A DNA stretch of 43,702 bases, taken from a virus. The stretch covers positions 1 to 43,702 of IMG/VR virus record IMGVR_UViG_3300043548_000109; one strand, given 5' to 3'. Below, one piece after another: positions 1 to 5,695 of this stretch. The notes under the pieces are model-generated. The model made no database searches. It had not been told where the DNA came from and saw only the letters and a program-made list of their open reading frames with translations. The position numbers and the translations under genes are program-made. Every line of letters begins with the position of its first letter. The stretch's first letter is position 1.

Positions 1-127
1 GCGTAAATAACAGCACCGGACTTGGCGTCAATGGCCAAACCCACGTCGCCTACTGCTTCGCCCCAGTAGCCGGGTACTCTAGTTTCGGCAGCTACACCGG
101 CAACGGCAGCTCGGATGGGCCGTTTGT
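1..127. repeat. Terminal direct repeat, left copy (contig circularity)
   Basis: Bases 1-127 are identical to 43576-43702, and the fibre reading frame is continuous across the join. The exact length of 127 nt is typical of a k-mer overlap left when a circular or permuted genome is assembled. It is therefore more likely an assembly overlap than a biological terminal repeat. Confidence 0.95.
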
Positions 128-404
128 TTATACCGGGTTTAGGCCGAGGTGGGTGATGGTGAAGCGTACGGACACATCAACATTCCGATGGGTAGTTTGG
201 GATTCCGCAAGAGACACGTACAATCTAACTACCACCAGCCTTTATCCCAACCTCTCCGATAGCGAGCTAACAGGATTTGATATTGATATTGTAAGCAACG
301 GATTCAAGCTGCGTGATTCAGAGAACACGTTGAATCAGTCAAACGGTGCCTATATCTACGCCGCCTTCGCCGAATCGCCCTTCCAATACGCCCGCGCAAG
401 ATGA
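1..404 (+). CDS. Tail fibre, C-terminal end (continuation of the gene starting at 41553)
   Basis: The frame is open from base 3 to the TGA at 402-404. Because 1-127 repeats 43576-43702 in the same frame, this is the 3' end of the fibre gene that begins at 41553. The joined gene is 2,427 nt and encodes about 808 residues. This part holds the end of a repeated aromatic- and glycine-rich fibre domain, with motifs such as 'HVAYCFAPVAGYSSFG', 'WVVWDSARDTYN' and the final 'YIYAAFAESPFQYARAR'. That pattern is common in C-terminal domains of marine phage fibres that also carry lectin-like or SPRY domains. The likely role is receptor recognition at the virion surface. The apparent start near 150 is an artefact of cutting the circle. 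Confidence 0.9.
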   Translation, partial: VNNSTGLGVNGQTHVAYCFAPVAGYSSFGSYTGNGSSDGPFVYTGFRPRWVMVKRTDTSTFRWVVWDSARDTYNLTTTSLYPNLSDSELTGFDIDIVSNGFKLRDSENTLNQSNGAYIYAAFAESPFQYARAR

Positions 405-451
405 GCACGTGTCAGCGAAACCGCGATTCCTTAACGCGTTGCGCTGAACGT

Positions 452-465
452 GTAAGCTAACTTAC
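452..465. repeat. Short inverted repeat after the fibre gene
   Basis: GTAAG-CTAA-CTTAC forms a 5-bp stem with a 4-nt loop in the gap between the fibre stop (404) and the small gene at 473. There is no T-run, so it is not a convincing terminator. It could be an operator or an mRNA structure over the next start. Confidence 0.3.
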
Positions 466-472
466 CGACTTG

Positions 473-661
473 ATGACGATGACCCAAGATTACGACAAGC
501 CTGCTGTTGAGTATTTCAGCAAGCCGCAGGATTTCGACAAGCCTTCCCCTATGTTTTTCCGTAAGCAGGGCAACCAGTGGACGCCGGTAGATAGTCTCGC
601 GCCCGCTAGTAGTGAACAAGACTTCAATGCCCACCCAGCTAACCTGACACCACGGACCTGA
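473..661 (+). CDS. Small hypothetical protein after the fibre gene
   Basis: A 62-residue polar protein rich in Asp, Pro and aromatic residues, with an imperfect repeat of the form 'DYDKP..EYFSKPQDFDKP'. I do not recognise a family. It has no membrane segment or signal peptide. The ATG codons at 473 and 479 are both possible and neither has a clear Shine-Dalgarno sequence; a TTG at 470 is a further alternative. It sits between the fibre gene and a fibre-companion gene, so a role in fibre assembly is conceivable. That is inference from position only, and the gene itself is moderately uncertain. Confidence 0.4.
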   Translation: MTMTQDYDKPAVEYFSKPQDFDKPSPMFFRKQGNQWTPVDSLAPASSEQDFNAHPANLTPRT

Positions 662-666
662 TCGCC

Positions 667-1140
667 ATGTTCCTCCTCGACGGCCGCCCACTGAGCCCTG
701 ACGTGCCCTTCGAGCACGATGGCATCAGCTATCCCGCCAACTGGCTGCGGCTGGCCAGCACCGAAGAGCGCGAGGCGATCGGCATCACCGAGCAGCCTGA
801 CCCTGCTCCCTACGATCAGCGCTTCTACTGGGGACCGGATCTGCCCAAGGATCACGCGCAGCTGGTGGAGCAGTGGACGCAGCAGACGCGCCACACCGCC
901 AACACGCTGCTGCAGCCGACCGACTGGATCATCATCCGCGAGGCCGACAACGGCGCACCAGCTGACCCTCTGATCAAGACTTGGCGCGAGGACATCCGCC
1001 TCGCCACCGGCACCAAGATCGACGCCATCGCTGCCACCGCCGACACCGCCGAACTGGCGGCCTACATCACCGGCGCCGACTACCCTGCATGGCCGGCTGA
1101 TCCCTACGCGCCGGCACCCGAACCCGAACCTGAAGCCTGA
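667..1140 (+). CDS. Tail-fibre companion / DUF4376-like assembly protein
   Basis: 157 residues. The N-terminal part contains 'MFLLDGRPLSPDVPF' and 'PANWLRLASTEEREAIGI', followed by a 'YDQRFYW' segment and a helical part with 'QPTDWIIIREADNG'. The Pro/Glu-rich C-terminus ends in 'APEPEPEA'. This arrangement matches small proteins found directly after fibre genes in many marine phages (DUF4376-type), which are thought to assist fibre assembly or decorate the fibre. No enzymatic motif is visible. The next gene's ATG overlaps its stop (TGATG at 1138-1142), so the two are probably translated together. Confidence 0.7.
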   Translation: MFLLDGRPLSPDVPFEHDGISYPANWLRLASTEEREAIGITEQPDPAPYDQRFYWGPDLPKDHAQLVEQWTQQTRHTANTLLQPTDWIIIREADNGAPADPLIKTWREDIRLATGTKIDAIAATADTAELAAYITGADYPAWPADPYAPAPEPEPEA

Positions 1141-1292
1141 TGGCCGCCAAAGCCAAGACCGGCACCGCGCGCATCGACCACCAAGCCGGACCACCCAAGC
1201 GCACCCGCCAAGGCCGCTCGCTGCGCACCAAGCTGAGCGGCACCAGCCGTAACCCGCAACGAAAGCGGCGCTATCGCGGGCAGGGCCGTTGA
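1140..1292 (+). CDS. Small basic protein
   Basis: A 50-residue, strongly basic protein that begins 'MAAKAKTGTARIDHQAGPP' and ends 'RKRRYRGQGR'. Its ATG overlaps the upstream TGA (TGATG), which supports real, coupled translation. Lys/Arg-rich proteins of this size with a 'YRGQGR' ending occur next to fibre genes in other marine phages as far as I recall; their function is unknown. The charge suggests nucleic-acid or ribosome binding, but that is inference. Confidence 0.65.
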   Translation: MAAKAKTGTARIDHQAGPPKRTRQGRSLRTKLSGTSRNPQRKRRYRGQGR

Positions 1293-1320
1293 TCGTGTAG
1301 ACCTGCAACGAACACCGCTA

Positions 1321-1357
1321 TCAGGCCTGCCCTTGCCATCAGCTCGGGGAGGCCTGA
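1321..1357. promoter_or_regulatory. 8-bp inverted repeat upstream of the lysis genes
   Basis: TCAGGCCT (1321-1328) and AGGCCTGA (1350-1357) are perfect reverse complements, with an inner CCC/GGG extension. The sequence after it lacks a T-run. It lies between the small basic gene and the first membrane-protein gene, so it may attenuate or separate lysis-gene transcription. Confidence 0.4.
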
Positions 1358-1398
1358 CCTTTGCGCTCGCTACGATGCGATCGAGCGACGGAACCCCG

Positions 1399-1632
1399 AT
1401 GGCGGACGAACCGAAGACCGTTAGCGGCCTGTTCGCTGACTCCCTCCCAGCAGCACTGGCCGCCGGTATGGTCGCCATCGGGGCACTCCTCATCTCGATG
1501 CAGGTGCAGTCCGCACGGATCGAGGCCACGCTGGTGCAGCTGGCCAAGTCCGTCGATGAGATCAAGACCGATGCGCGCGCCGAGCTGGCAGATCTCGATC
1601 GCCGTGTGCGCGCTCTTGAGATCCAACCCTAA
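1399..1632 (+). CDS. Small membrane protein with coiled-coil tail (lysis cassette)
   Basis: 77 residues from the ATG at 1399; an in-frame ATG at 1375 is an alternative start. One hydrophobic segment is predicted at about residues 16-32 ('ALAAGMVAIGALLISM'). A charged helical tail with heptad-like spacing follows ('LVQLAKSVDEIKTDARAELADLDRRV'-type pattern). One membrane helix followed by a coiled coil, immediately upstream of a holin-like gene and the endolysin, fits an accessory lysis protein such as a holin partner or i-spanin-like protein. No lipobox is visible. The exact function is inferred. Confidence 0.6.
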   Translation: MADEPKTVSGLFADSLPAALAAGMVAIGALLISMQVQSARIEATLVQLAKSVDEIKTDARAELADLDRRVRALEIQP

Positions 1633-1647
1633 TCTGAGGGCACAAGC

Positions 1648-1800
1648 ATGGATGCCATGAGCCCCGAGACCATCGCGATCGTCGCGATCATCGTTGCGGC
1701 CGGCAGCGAGCTCATCGCCCTGACGCCGCTCAAGTCCAACAGCTGGATTCAGCTGCTCCTTGCCGCGGCGCGCATGGCCTTCCCAAAGCGCAAGGGCTGA
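1648..1800 (+). CDS. Holin-like small membrane protein
   Basis: 50 residues with a hydrophobic helix at residues 6-23 ('ETIAIVAIIVAAGSELIAL'), a second amphipathic or hydrophobic stretch ('SWIQLLLAAARMAF') and a basic C-terminus 'PKRKG'. A GAGGG Shine-Dalgarno sequence lies 8 nt before the ATG. Size, charge layout and position directly before the endolysin gene agree with a phage holin that permeabilises the inner membrane at lysis. The sequence is too short and divergent to assign to a holin class. Confidence 0.65.
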   Translation: MDAMSPETIAIVAIIVAAGSELIALTPLKSNSWIQLLLAAARMAFPKRKG

Positions 1801-1803
1801 ATC

Positions 1804-2886
1804 ATGGCAAACGCCGCGCCGATCACGATCGAGCAGCTGTTCCGCTTCTACCGGAACCTGCCGCATCAGTCGGCCGCGATTCAGCAGCTCGAGCAGGATC
1901 TCGCCGTGAACGGTTACGCCGCAGCGATGCGCCGCGATCGGGCATGGTTCAACACATGGAGCCAAGACGGCAAGCAGAGCGACCTGGCGGCAGCGCTGAA
2001 GCTGATCAAGGAGTTCGAGGGCTGCCACCTCAGGGCTTACCCGGACCCGCTGAGCGGCGGCGCACCGTGGACGATCGGCTACGGCACGACGCGCTACAGC
2101 GACGGAAGGAGCGTCAGCAAAGGCGACGAGATCAACGCAATCGAGGCTGATCTGCTCCTGCGGCAGGAGGTGGATCGCATCGCCGAAAAGCTGCGGATCA
2201 CGGTTCCCTTCTGGGTGGAAATGACCGACGCGCAAAAGTGCGCGCTGATCTCCTTCGCCTACAACCTCGGCTCGGCGTTCTACGGCGCCAAGGGTTTCGA
2301 GACCATCAGCCGCCGGCTGCGCGAGAAGGACTGGCCGGGTGTGCCCGATGCCCTGCTGCTCTACCGCAACCCCGGCACCAACGTGGAGGCTGGCCTGAAG
2401 CGGCGCCGCATCGCAGAGGGTGACCTGTGGGGCCGCGAGCGGCAGACCACCGGACCCATCTCCGCGATGTTCACGCCGGAGAGCCCGTTCAGTCAGAAGA
2501 TCACGCCGCACATCACCGCGGGTGAGTTTGCGCTCGGCCAGGAGGCACGGCGCTTCGATCACCAGCACCAGTGCGACACGGCGCTGAAGCTGGCGCAGTT
2601 CCTTGAGAAGGTGCGCGCGCAGTTTGGTGGGCGCCCGGTGGTGATTACCTCCGGCTACCGGCCGCCAGCGGTCAACCGCTCGGTCGGTGGCGCCAGCAGC
2701 TCAGAGCACCTTTACTCCGAGATCGGTGTGGGTGCGGTGGACTTCGTGATTGACGGAGCCGACATGATGGCCGTGCAGCGCTGGTGCGATCAGAACTGGC
2801 CGCACTCGCTCGGCTATGGCGCACCGAAGGGCTTCGTCCACCTTGGCATCCGCAAGGGCGGACCTAGTGTGCGCTGGGACTACTGA
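1804..2886 (+). CDS. Endolysin: GH24 muramidase fused to M15 peptidase
   Basis: 360 residues with two cell-wall-degrading domains. Residues about 60-205 match T4-type lysozyme (GH24): Glu72 in 'KEFEGCHLRAYPDP', Asp81 in the same stretch and Thr90 in 'WTIGYGTT' form the usual E-D-T triad. Later come 'ALISFAYNLG' and 'GLKRRRIAEGDLW'. Residues about 230-360 match a D-Ala-D-Ala-type M15 peptidase: 'VITSGYRPPAVNR', then 'SSSEHLY....GAVDF' (zinc His and Asp) and 'GFVHLGI' (second His). One polypeptide thus cuts both the glycan and the peptide stem of peptidoglycan. There is no signal peptide, so export depends on the adjacent holin-like protein. The dual-activity arrangement is uncommon but known in phages. 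Confidence 0.92.
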   Translation: MANAAPITIEQLFRFYRNLPHQSAAIQQLEQDLAVNGYAAAMRRDRAWFNTWSQDGKQSDLAAALKLIKEFEGCHLRAYPDPLSGGAPWTIGYGTTRYSDGRSVSKGDEINAIEADLLLRQEVDRIAEKLRITVPFWVEMTDAQKCALISFAYNLGSAFYGAKGFETISRRLREKDWPGVPDALLLYRNPGTNVEAGLKRRRIAEGDLWGRERQTTGPISAMFTPESPFSQKITPHITAGEFALGQEARRFDHQHQCDTALKLAQFLEKVRAQFGGRPVVITSGYRPPAVNRSVGGASSSEHLYSEIGVGAVDFVIDGADMMAVQRWCDQNWPHSLGYGAPKGFVHLGIRKGGPSVRWDY

Positions 2887-2893
2887 GCAACCT

Positions 2894-3409
2894 GTGCCGC
2901 TGCCTGACTACGAGATCCACCACCTGTGCAAGAAGCACGCGATGGTGATGCCGTTCGATCCTGAGCTGGTGAACCCCGCCAGCATCGACGTGCTGCTGGG
3001 CGATCGGATCATGATCGAGGTGGCGGAGAGCCGCGACCTGCAGATCCATGGCATCGCCGGCCACACGGCAGAGGATCCCTACTGGCTGCAGCCGGGTGAG
3101 TTCTGCCTCGCGGAAACGCGCGAGATCTTCAACCTGCCGGACTGCATCGCTGCGCAGTTCGTGCTCAAGTCCAGCCGCGCACGCGAAGGCCTCGAGCACC
3201 TGCTGGCCGGCTGGTGTGATCCAGGCTGGCATGGCAGCCGCCTCACGCTGGAGCTCAGCAACGCGCGCAAGATGCACCCGGTGGCGATCTGGCCCGGCAT
3301 GAAGATCGGGCAGATGGTGTTCCACAAGATGGAAGGCATTCCCGGCCGCAGCTATGCGGTCACCGGCAGGTACAACGGCGATGTGGCCGTGACCGCGAGC
3401 AAGGGCTAG
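2894..3409 (+). CDS. dcd: dCTP deaminase-like protein (Dcd/dUTPase fold)
   Basis: 171 residues from a GTG at 2894, chosen because homology-like sequence starts here ('PLPDYEIHHLC'); a GTG at 2867 is also in frame. Diagnostic Dcd motifs are 'NPASIDVLLGDRI', the serine/arginine motif 'LKSSRAREGLEH' and 'AGWCDPGWHGSRLTLELSN', where the usual 'DPG' loop and nucleotide-contacting residues are present. Dcd converts dCTP to dUTP in the cytosol for thymidylate synthesis. It directly follows the endolysin gene and is the last gene before a strong terminator. A nucleotide enzyme in a lysis cassette is unusual. The reaction could also be bifunctional deaminase-dUTPase, which cannot be told from sequence by eye. 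Confidence 0.85.
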   Translation: MPLPDYEIHHLCKKHAMVMPFDPELVNPASIDVLLGDRIMIEVAESRDLQIHGIAGHTAEDPYWLQPGEFCLAETREIFNLPDCIAAQFVLKSSRAREGLEHLLAGWCDPGWHGSRLTLELSNARKMHPVAIWPGMKIGQMVFHKMEGIPGRSYAVTGRYNGDVAVTASKG

Positions 3410-3444
3410 GCTGTCACCGGAGAAACTCCTTGTGAGGGCGCGTG

Positions 3445-3470
3445 CCCCGGCCTAGTCAGCCGGGGTTTTT
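3445..3470 (+). terminator. Rho-independent terminator after dcd
   Basis: CCCCGGC (3445-3451), a 7-nt loop, then GCCGGGG (3459-3465), followed immediately by TTTTT and ATTT. A 7-bp GC stem plus T-run makes a strong terminator for the rightward late transcript. The minus-strand gene at 3564-3752 ends just beyond it, so the two transcripts converge here. Confidence 0.92.
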
Positions 3471-3563
3471 ATTTGCGCCGCTACCAGCGCAGCAGCGGCC
3501 GCGGCCGATTCCTCCCGGCTGGCTCGACCGGCCGCTCGAGGCGCCGTCGAGCCCGTTCGCGCA

Positions 3564-3752
3564 CTATTCGCGCATGGGATGGGCAAGCGGTGCCATGCGC
3601 AGCCGGTGGATCCTGATCGGCGCCTCGGCCGGGTCGTCGAGCGGAATCATGGTGTAGTCATCGCAGCCGTGGCGCTCCGCCCAGTGCTGCGCGCCGGTGT
3701 GGGTGGAGAACGGCCCGACGTGCCACGGGCCAACGCGGAGGATGTAAGTCAT
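3564..3752 (-). CDS. Small hypothetical protein
   Basis: 62 residues starting 'MTYILRVGPWHVGPFSTHTG', followed by 'QHWAERHGCDDYTMIPLDDP'. The layout, a short beta-rich start, a 'GPF' turn and a helix with 'A..WA', is one I associate with tiny phage proteins of unknown function. Its ATG overlaps the upstream gene's stop (ATGA, 3749-3752), which supports co-translation. No catalytic or membrane motif is visible. It is the last gene of a short minus-strand group read from the element at 4248-4287. Confidence 0.65.
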   Translation of the reverse strand: MTYILRVGPWHVGPFSTHTGAQHWAERHGCDDYTMIPLDDPAEAPIRIHRLRMAPLAHPMRE

Positions 3753-3919
3753 GGCTTGATAGCTGCGGAGTTATCGCGGAGCTGCTGAAGCTGCTCTTGC
3801 ATCTCTCCGAGAAGGTTGAAGAGGCGCTCAATTCCAACATGCTTCTCGAGGCACACGGCCTCTGCCACCTTTCTGCCGGCTGGCGTGAGAAGGCTGGATT
3901 TCAGGACGCTGCTGTTCAC
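3749..3919 (-). CDS. Small hypothetical protein
   Basis: 56 residues from a GTG at 3919. The longer frame beginning at 3973 would run through the hairpin at 3951-3968, so the internal start is preferred. The sequence has a helical, Gln/Leu-rich end ('LFNLLGEMQEQLQQL') that may form a short coiled coil. The family is not recognised. It overlaps the next gene by ATGA. The start choice is uncertain. Confidence 0.45.
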   Translation of the reverse strand: MNSSVLKSSLLTPAGRKVAEAVCLEKHVGIERLFNLLGEMQEQLQQLRDNSAAIKP

Positions 3920-3950
3920 GTTGACAATGCGGAGTGCTGAAGTTGGCAAA

Positions 3951-3968
3951 GCCCCGCCGGAGCGGGGC
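3951..3968 (-). terminator. Hairpin between minus-strand genes, weak terminator
   Basis: GCCCCGC-loop-GCGGGGC forms a 7-bp GC-rich stem with a 4-nt loop. Read on the minus strand it is followed by TTTGCC, so the T-run is weak. It lies between the genes at 3977-4210 and 3749-3919 and would give partial termination. Confidence 0.55.
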
Positions 3969-3976
3969 GGCACGGG

Positions 3977-4210
3977 TCAGTCGGTGAGCTCGTCCAGCTC
4001 GGTCAACAGCGAGCGGATACTCGCGAGGCGCTCGGCGGTGGTTGCGTGCGGTGTTGGGTCAATAGCAAGCGCGGTGACGTCAACGCCGTCGTTCAGCTCA
4101 ACGGCCAGCGCTTTGCAGCGTTGGATCCGCTGCAGCATCCGGGCTTCGCGAGCGGCGTCTGCTGCGGCGAGCTCATCGAGTTGAGCGGTGAAGAGATCAG
4201 CGAGGCTCAT
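3977..4210 (-). CDS. Small helical hypothetical protein
   Basis: 77 residues, Ala/Leu/Asp-rich and mostly helical: 'MSLADLFTAQLDELAAADAA', then 'LQRIQRCKALAVELNDGV' and a C-terminal helix 'LASIRSLLTELDELTD'. No known family was recognised and no membrane segment or zinc motif is seen. It is the first gene behind the promoter-like element at 4248-4287, 37 nt away. A small regulator or anti-host protein is possible but has no direct support. Confidence 0.6.
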   Translation of the reverse strand: MSLADLFTAQLDELAAADAAREARMLQRIQRCKALAVELNDGVDVTALAIDPTPHATTAERLASIRSLLTELDELTD

Positions 4211-4247
4211 GGTCTAGAGGGCGGTGGGCTGTGTGCCCGATGAGATA

Positions 4248-4287
4248 ACTATACACCACAGACCGCGCACCTAGCCCTGCTGTCACA
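4248..4287 (-). promoter_or_regulatory. Promoter/operator-like element, copy 1
   Basis: Read on the minus strand, this 40-bp element runs from TGTGACAGCAG through GGTGCGCGG to GGTGTATAGT. A closely matching copy of 43 bp lies at 8663-8705 in the same orientation, and each sits just upstream of a leftward gene cluster. TATAGT looks like a -10 box. No good -35 is found 17 nt upstream, so TGTGACA could be an activator or repressor site. The role is inferred from the duplication and position. Confidence 0.6.
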
Positions 4288-4347
4288 ATTCGCAACATAG
4301 CCCGTTCCTGTTCTCCCCGCTACCGTTACCGCAGCGGCGGCCAGCCC

Positions 4348-4533
4348 ATGCGGGCGTTCTACTTAGAGATCACCGCCAAGCTCATCATCCGGTCAGACAC
4401 GGACCCCGACGACCTGCCAGCTGACATCTACAGCCAGCTGGCTGAGTTCATCCCCAGCGACGACGACATCCTCGACATCGAGGTGCACGCCATCCCCCTG
4501 CCGCCGGACATCTGTGGATCGACATCACATTGA
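4348..4533 (+). CDS. Small acidic hypothetical protein
   Basis: 61 residues and strongly acidic in the centre ('RSDTDPDDLPADIYSQL', 'PSDDDILDIEVHAIPL'). The family is not recognised. A small acidic protein could be a DNA mimic, but nothing beyond the charge supports that. The HNH gene begins inside its last codons (4514), so the two are probably co-translated. Its promoter would lie in the divergent gap 4288-4347. Confidence 0.55.
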   Translation: MRAFYLEITAKLIIRSDTDPDDLPADIYSQLAEFIPSDDDILDIEVHAIPLPPDICGSTSH

Positions 4534-4831
4534 TGAGACCCGCCTAGTCACACGTCGATCAGCGCGCGATCAGATCCACCTCGCATGGAACTACCGCTGC
4601 GCTTACTGCGGCGATCCGCTCGGCCGCAGCCCGACGCTCGATCACGTGGTGCCCAAGGTGCACGGCGGGCTCACGGTGCGCGAAAACCTGATCAGCTGCT
4701 GCCTGATGTGCAACAGCCAGAAGGGCCACAAGGAGTGGGTCAGCTGGTACCGCGCCCAGCACTTCTGGACACCACTGGGCGAGTGGGCGATCGCGCGGTG
4801 GGTTGCGGGAGAGGGTAACGTTGGCGCCTAG
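4514..4831 (+). CDS. HNH endonuclease
   Basis: 105 residues from a GTG at 4514. The core is 'CAYCGDPLGRSPTLDHVVP' (zinc Cys29 and Cys32; catalytic Asp-His at 43-44). It continues with 'LTVRENLISCCLMCNSQKG' (Asn58, zinc Cys63 and Cys66, then Asn). This is a standard HNH fold with a CxxC...CxxC zinc site that makes single- or double-strand DNA cuts. Many lambdoid phages carry an HNH near the terminase to aid cos cleavage. This one is far from the terminase, in the early region, so it may instead be a homing-type or anti-host nuclease. Confidence 0.88.
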   Translation: MDRHHIDETRLVTRRSARDQIHLAWNYRCAYCGDPLGRSPTLDHVVPKVHGGLTVRENLISCCLMCNSQKGHKEWVSWYRAQHFWTPLGEWAIARWVAGEGNVGA

Positions 4832-4963
4832 ACCTTCTTCTGGAGAGTCTGGGCGTTCCCGTAGAGGCCGGCTGCGGGCACCAGGTGGGCACCGCGTGAG
4901 GACCCACCACCGGCCACATTATTAAGATATGTTGCAGCGGTCGCAGATGCACCGCCTATCGAC

Positions 4964-4991
4964 TATATTGAATGAGTCGGGAGCGATCCCG
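4964..4991 (+). promoter_or_regulatory. Possible -10 box and 5'-UTR hairpin before 5013
   Basis: TATATT at 4964-4969 in an otherwise GC-rich gap is a candidate -10 box. CGGGA-GCGA-TCCCG (4978-4991) follows, a 5-bp stem closed by a GNRA tetraloop. The ATG of the next gene is at 5013. No clear -35 box is visible. Confidence 0.35.
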
Positions 4992-5012
4992 GCGTCCACC
5001 GCACATAGAAAA

Positions 5013-5201
5013 ATGAATACCCTCTCTGCCGGCCTCGAGGCACTGGCTGACACGCTCCGCTCTGCGGAGGCAGTCGTCGCCGCCTTCCAGACCTTGCGGG
5101 ACACCACCACCGAAGATCGGTGGGAGGAGCTCTGCAGCGATCCGCTGCTAGATGCTCTGCTGAGTGCCTGCACTGATCTGGAGCACCACCTCGAGCGCTG
5201 A
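5013..5201 (+). CDS. Small helical hypothetical protein
   Basis: 62 residues from the ATG at 5013. The longer frame from 4929 is less likely because it would include the candidate promoter. The protein is almost wholly helical with repeated Leu/Ala heptads ('LSAGLEALADTLRSAEAVV', 'LLDALLSACTDLEHHLER'). The family is not recognised. It is followed directly by a strong terminator, so it is probably its own short transcription unit, which is typical of a highly expressed early phage protein. Confidence 0.6.
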   Translation: MNTLSAGLEALADTLRSAEAVVAAFQTLRDTTTEDRWEELCSDPLLDALLSACTDLEHHLER

Positions 5202-5207
5202 TGGACC

Positions 5208-5233
5208 GGCCCGCTTCGGCGGGCCTTTTTTTT
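5208..5233 (+). terminator. Rho-independent terminator after 5013-5201
   Basis: GGCCCGC (5208-5214), UUCG-type tetraloop TTCG, GCGGGCC (5219-5225), then eight T. This is a near-ideal intrinsic terminator for rightward transcription. Confidence 0.95.
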
Positions 5234-5323
5234 GCCTAGCGGTCGGCGCTATCCGTAAGGACGCGCGCGGTGTTGCAGTCGCGGTGGCTGCAGCTGAAAC
5301 CGTATCGGAGGCCGCTTCAATCA

Positions 5324-5398
5324 GCACCCAGGCGGGATTCGAACCCGCATCGTCCTGCAGCGCAGTGACCGCCCTGTCCGATTGGTTCGCACTGGGTG
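5324..5398 (-). tRNA. tRNA-like gene, isotype unassigned (degenerate)
   Basis: On the minus strand a perfect 7-bp acceptor stem (CACCCAG / CTGGGTG) encloses 75 nt. It contains a perfect 5-bp T-arm with a canonical loop, GCGGG-TTCGAAT-CCCGC. CCA is not encoded, as is usual in cyanobacteria. The D-arm is only 3 bp. I cannot draw a normal 5-bp anticodon stem with a 7-nt loop and U33: a CAC anticodon (Val) gives four pairs but an over-long variable loop. It may be a non-standard tRNA, a tRNA-like decoy, a degenerated tRNA or an att remnant. It lies at the distal end of the minus-strand operon. Confidence 0.55.
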
Positions 5399-5435
5399 AG
5401 CCCGATGCCATAGGCAGAGCGGGAACACGATCACG

Positions 5436-5522
5436 CTACGGCAGGATCCTGCTGCACACCCACAGCGCGATCAGGCACGTCGCCCAATACTCCAGCACCA
5501 GCACCAGCACGTCGCGCAGCAT
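5436..5522 (-). CDS. 28-residue membrane peptide
   Basis: A 28-codon frame whose ATG overlaps the upstream gene's stop (TGATG at 5520-5524), following the overlap pattern of the whole operon. Nearly all of it is hydrophobic ('MLRDVLVLVLEYWATCLIAL'), a single membrane helix with an Arg near each end. It is too short to assign to a family. The coupling makes it more credible than its length alone would. Confidence 0.45.
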   Translation of the reverse strand: MLRDVLVLVLEYWATCLIALWVCSRILP

Positions 5523-5695
5523 CAGCGTGCCAGCAGGTGGTCGAGATACAGCTCGGCCTGCCACAGATCGCTTGAGTAGCGGCAGATCCCACCGACGCAG
5601 CTGCGGTAATACAGCTCACCGCCACCATCGGGCTCGAGCGTTTCGATCCATCCGCCGTCACGATCCGTGTGGCTGACCACCTTCGGCTGGCTCAT
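5522..5695 (-). CDS. Small hypothetical protein
   Basis: 57 residues from the ATG at 5695 ('MSQPKVVSHTDRDGGWIETL'), with a beta-rich middle and an aromatic end ('LWQAELYLDHLLAR'). Two Cys in 'SCVGGIC' could bind a metal or pair. The family is not recognised. It overlaps the upstream gene by 38 nt and the downstream peptide by 3 nt in an operon of similar small genes. Confidence 0.6.
   Translation of the reverse strand: MSQPKVVSHTDRDGGWIETLEPDGGGELYYRSCVGGICRYSSDLWQAELYLDHLLAR

Noticed and set aside
490-1308. 272-codon minus-strand frame
   Set aside because: Lies opposite three overlapping plus-strand genes that have better composition and coupled starts.
3442-3657. Plus-strand frame of 71 codons (GTG start) after dcd
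   Set aside because: Its start lies inside the strong terminator hairpin and its second half is opposite the better-supported minus-strand gene at 3564-3752.
5164-5676. 170-codon plus-strand frame
   Set aside because: Runs through a terminator, the tRNA-like structure and two minus-strand genes; Ser/Thr/Arg-rich shadow composition.
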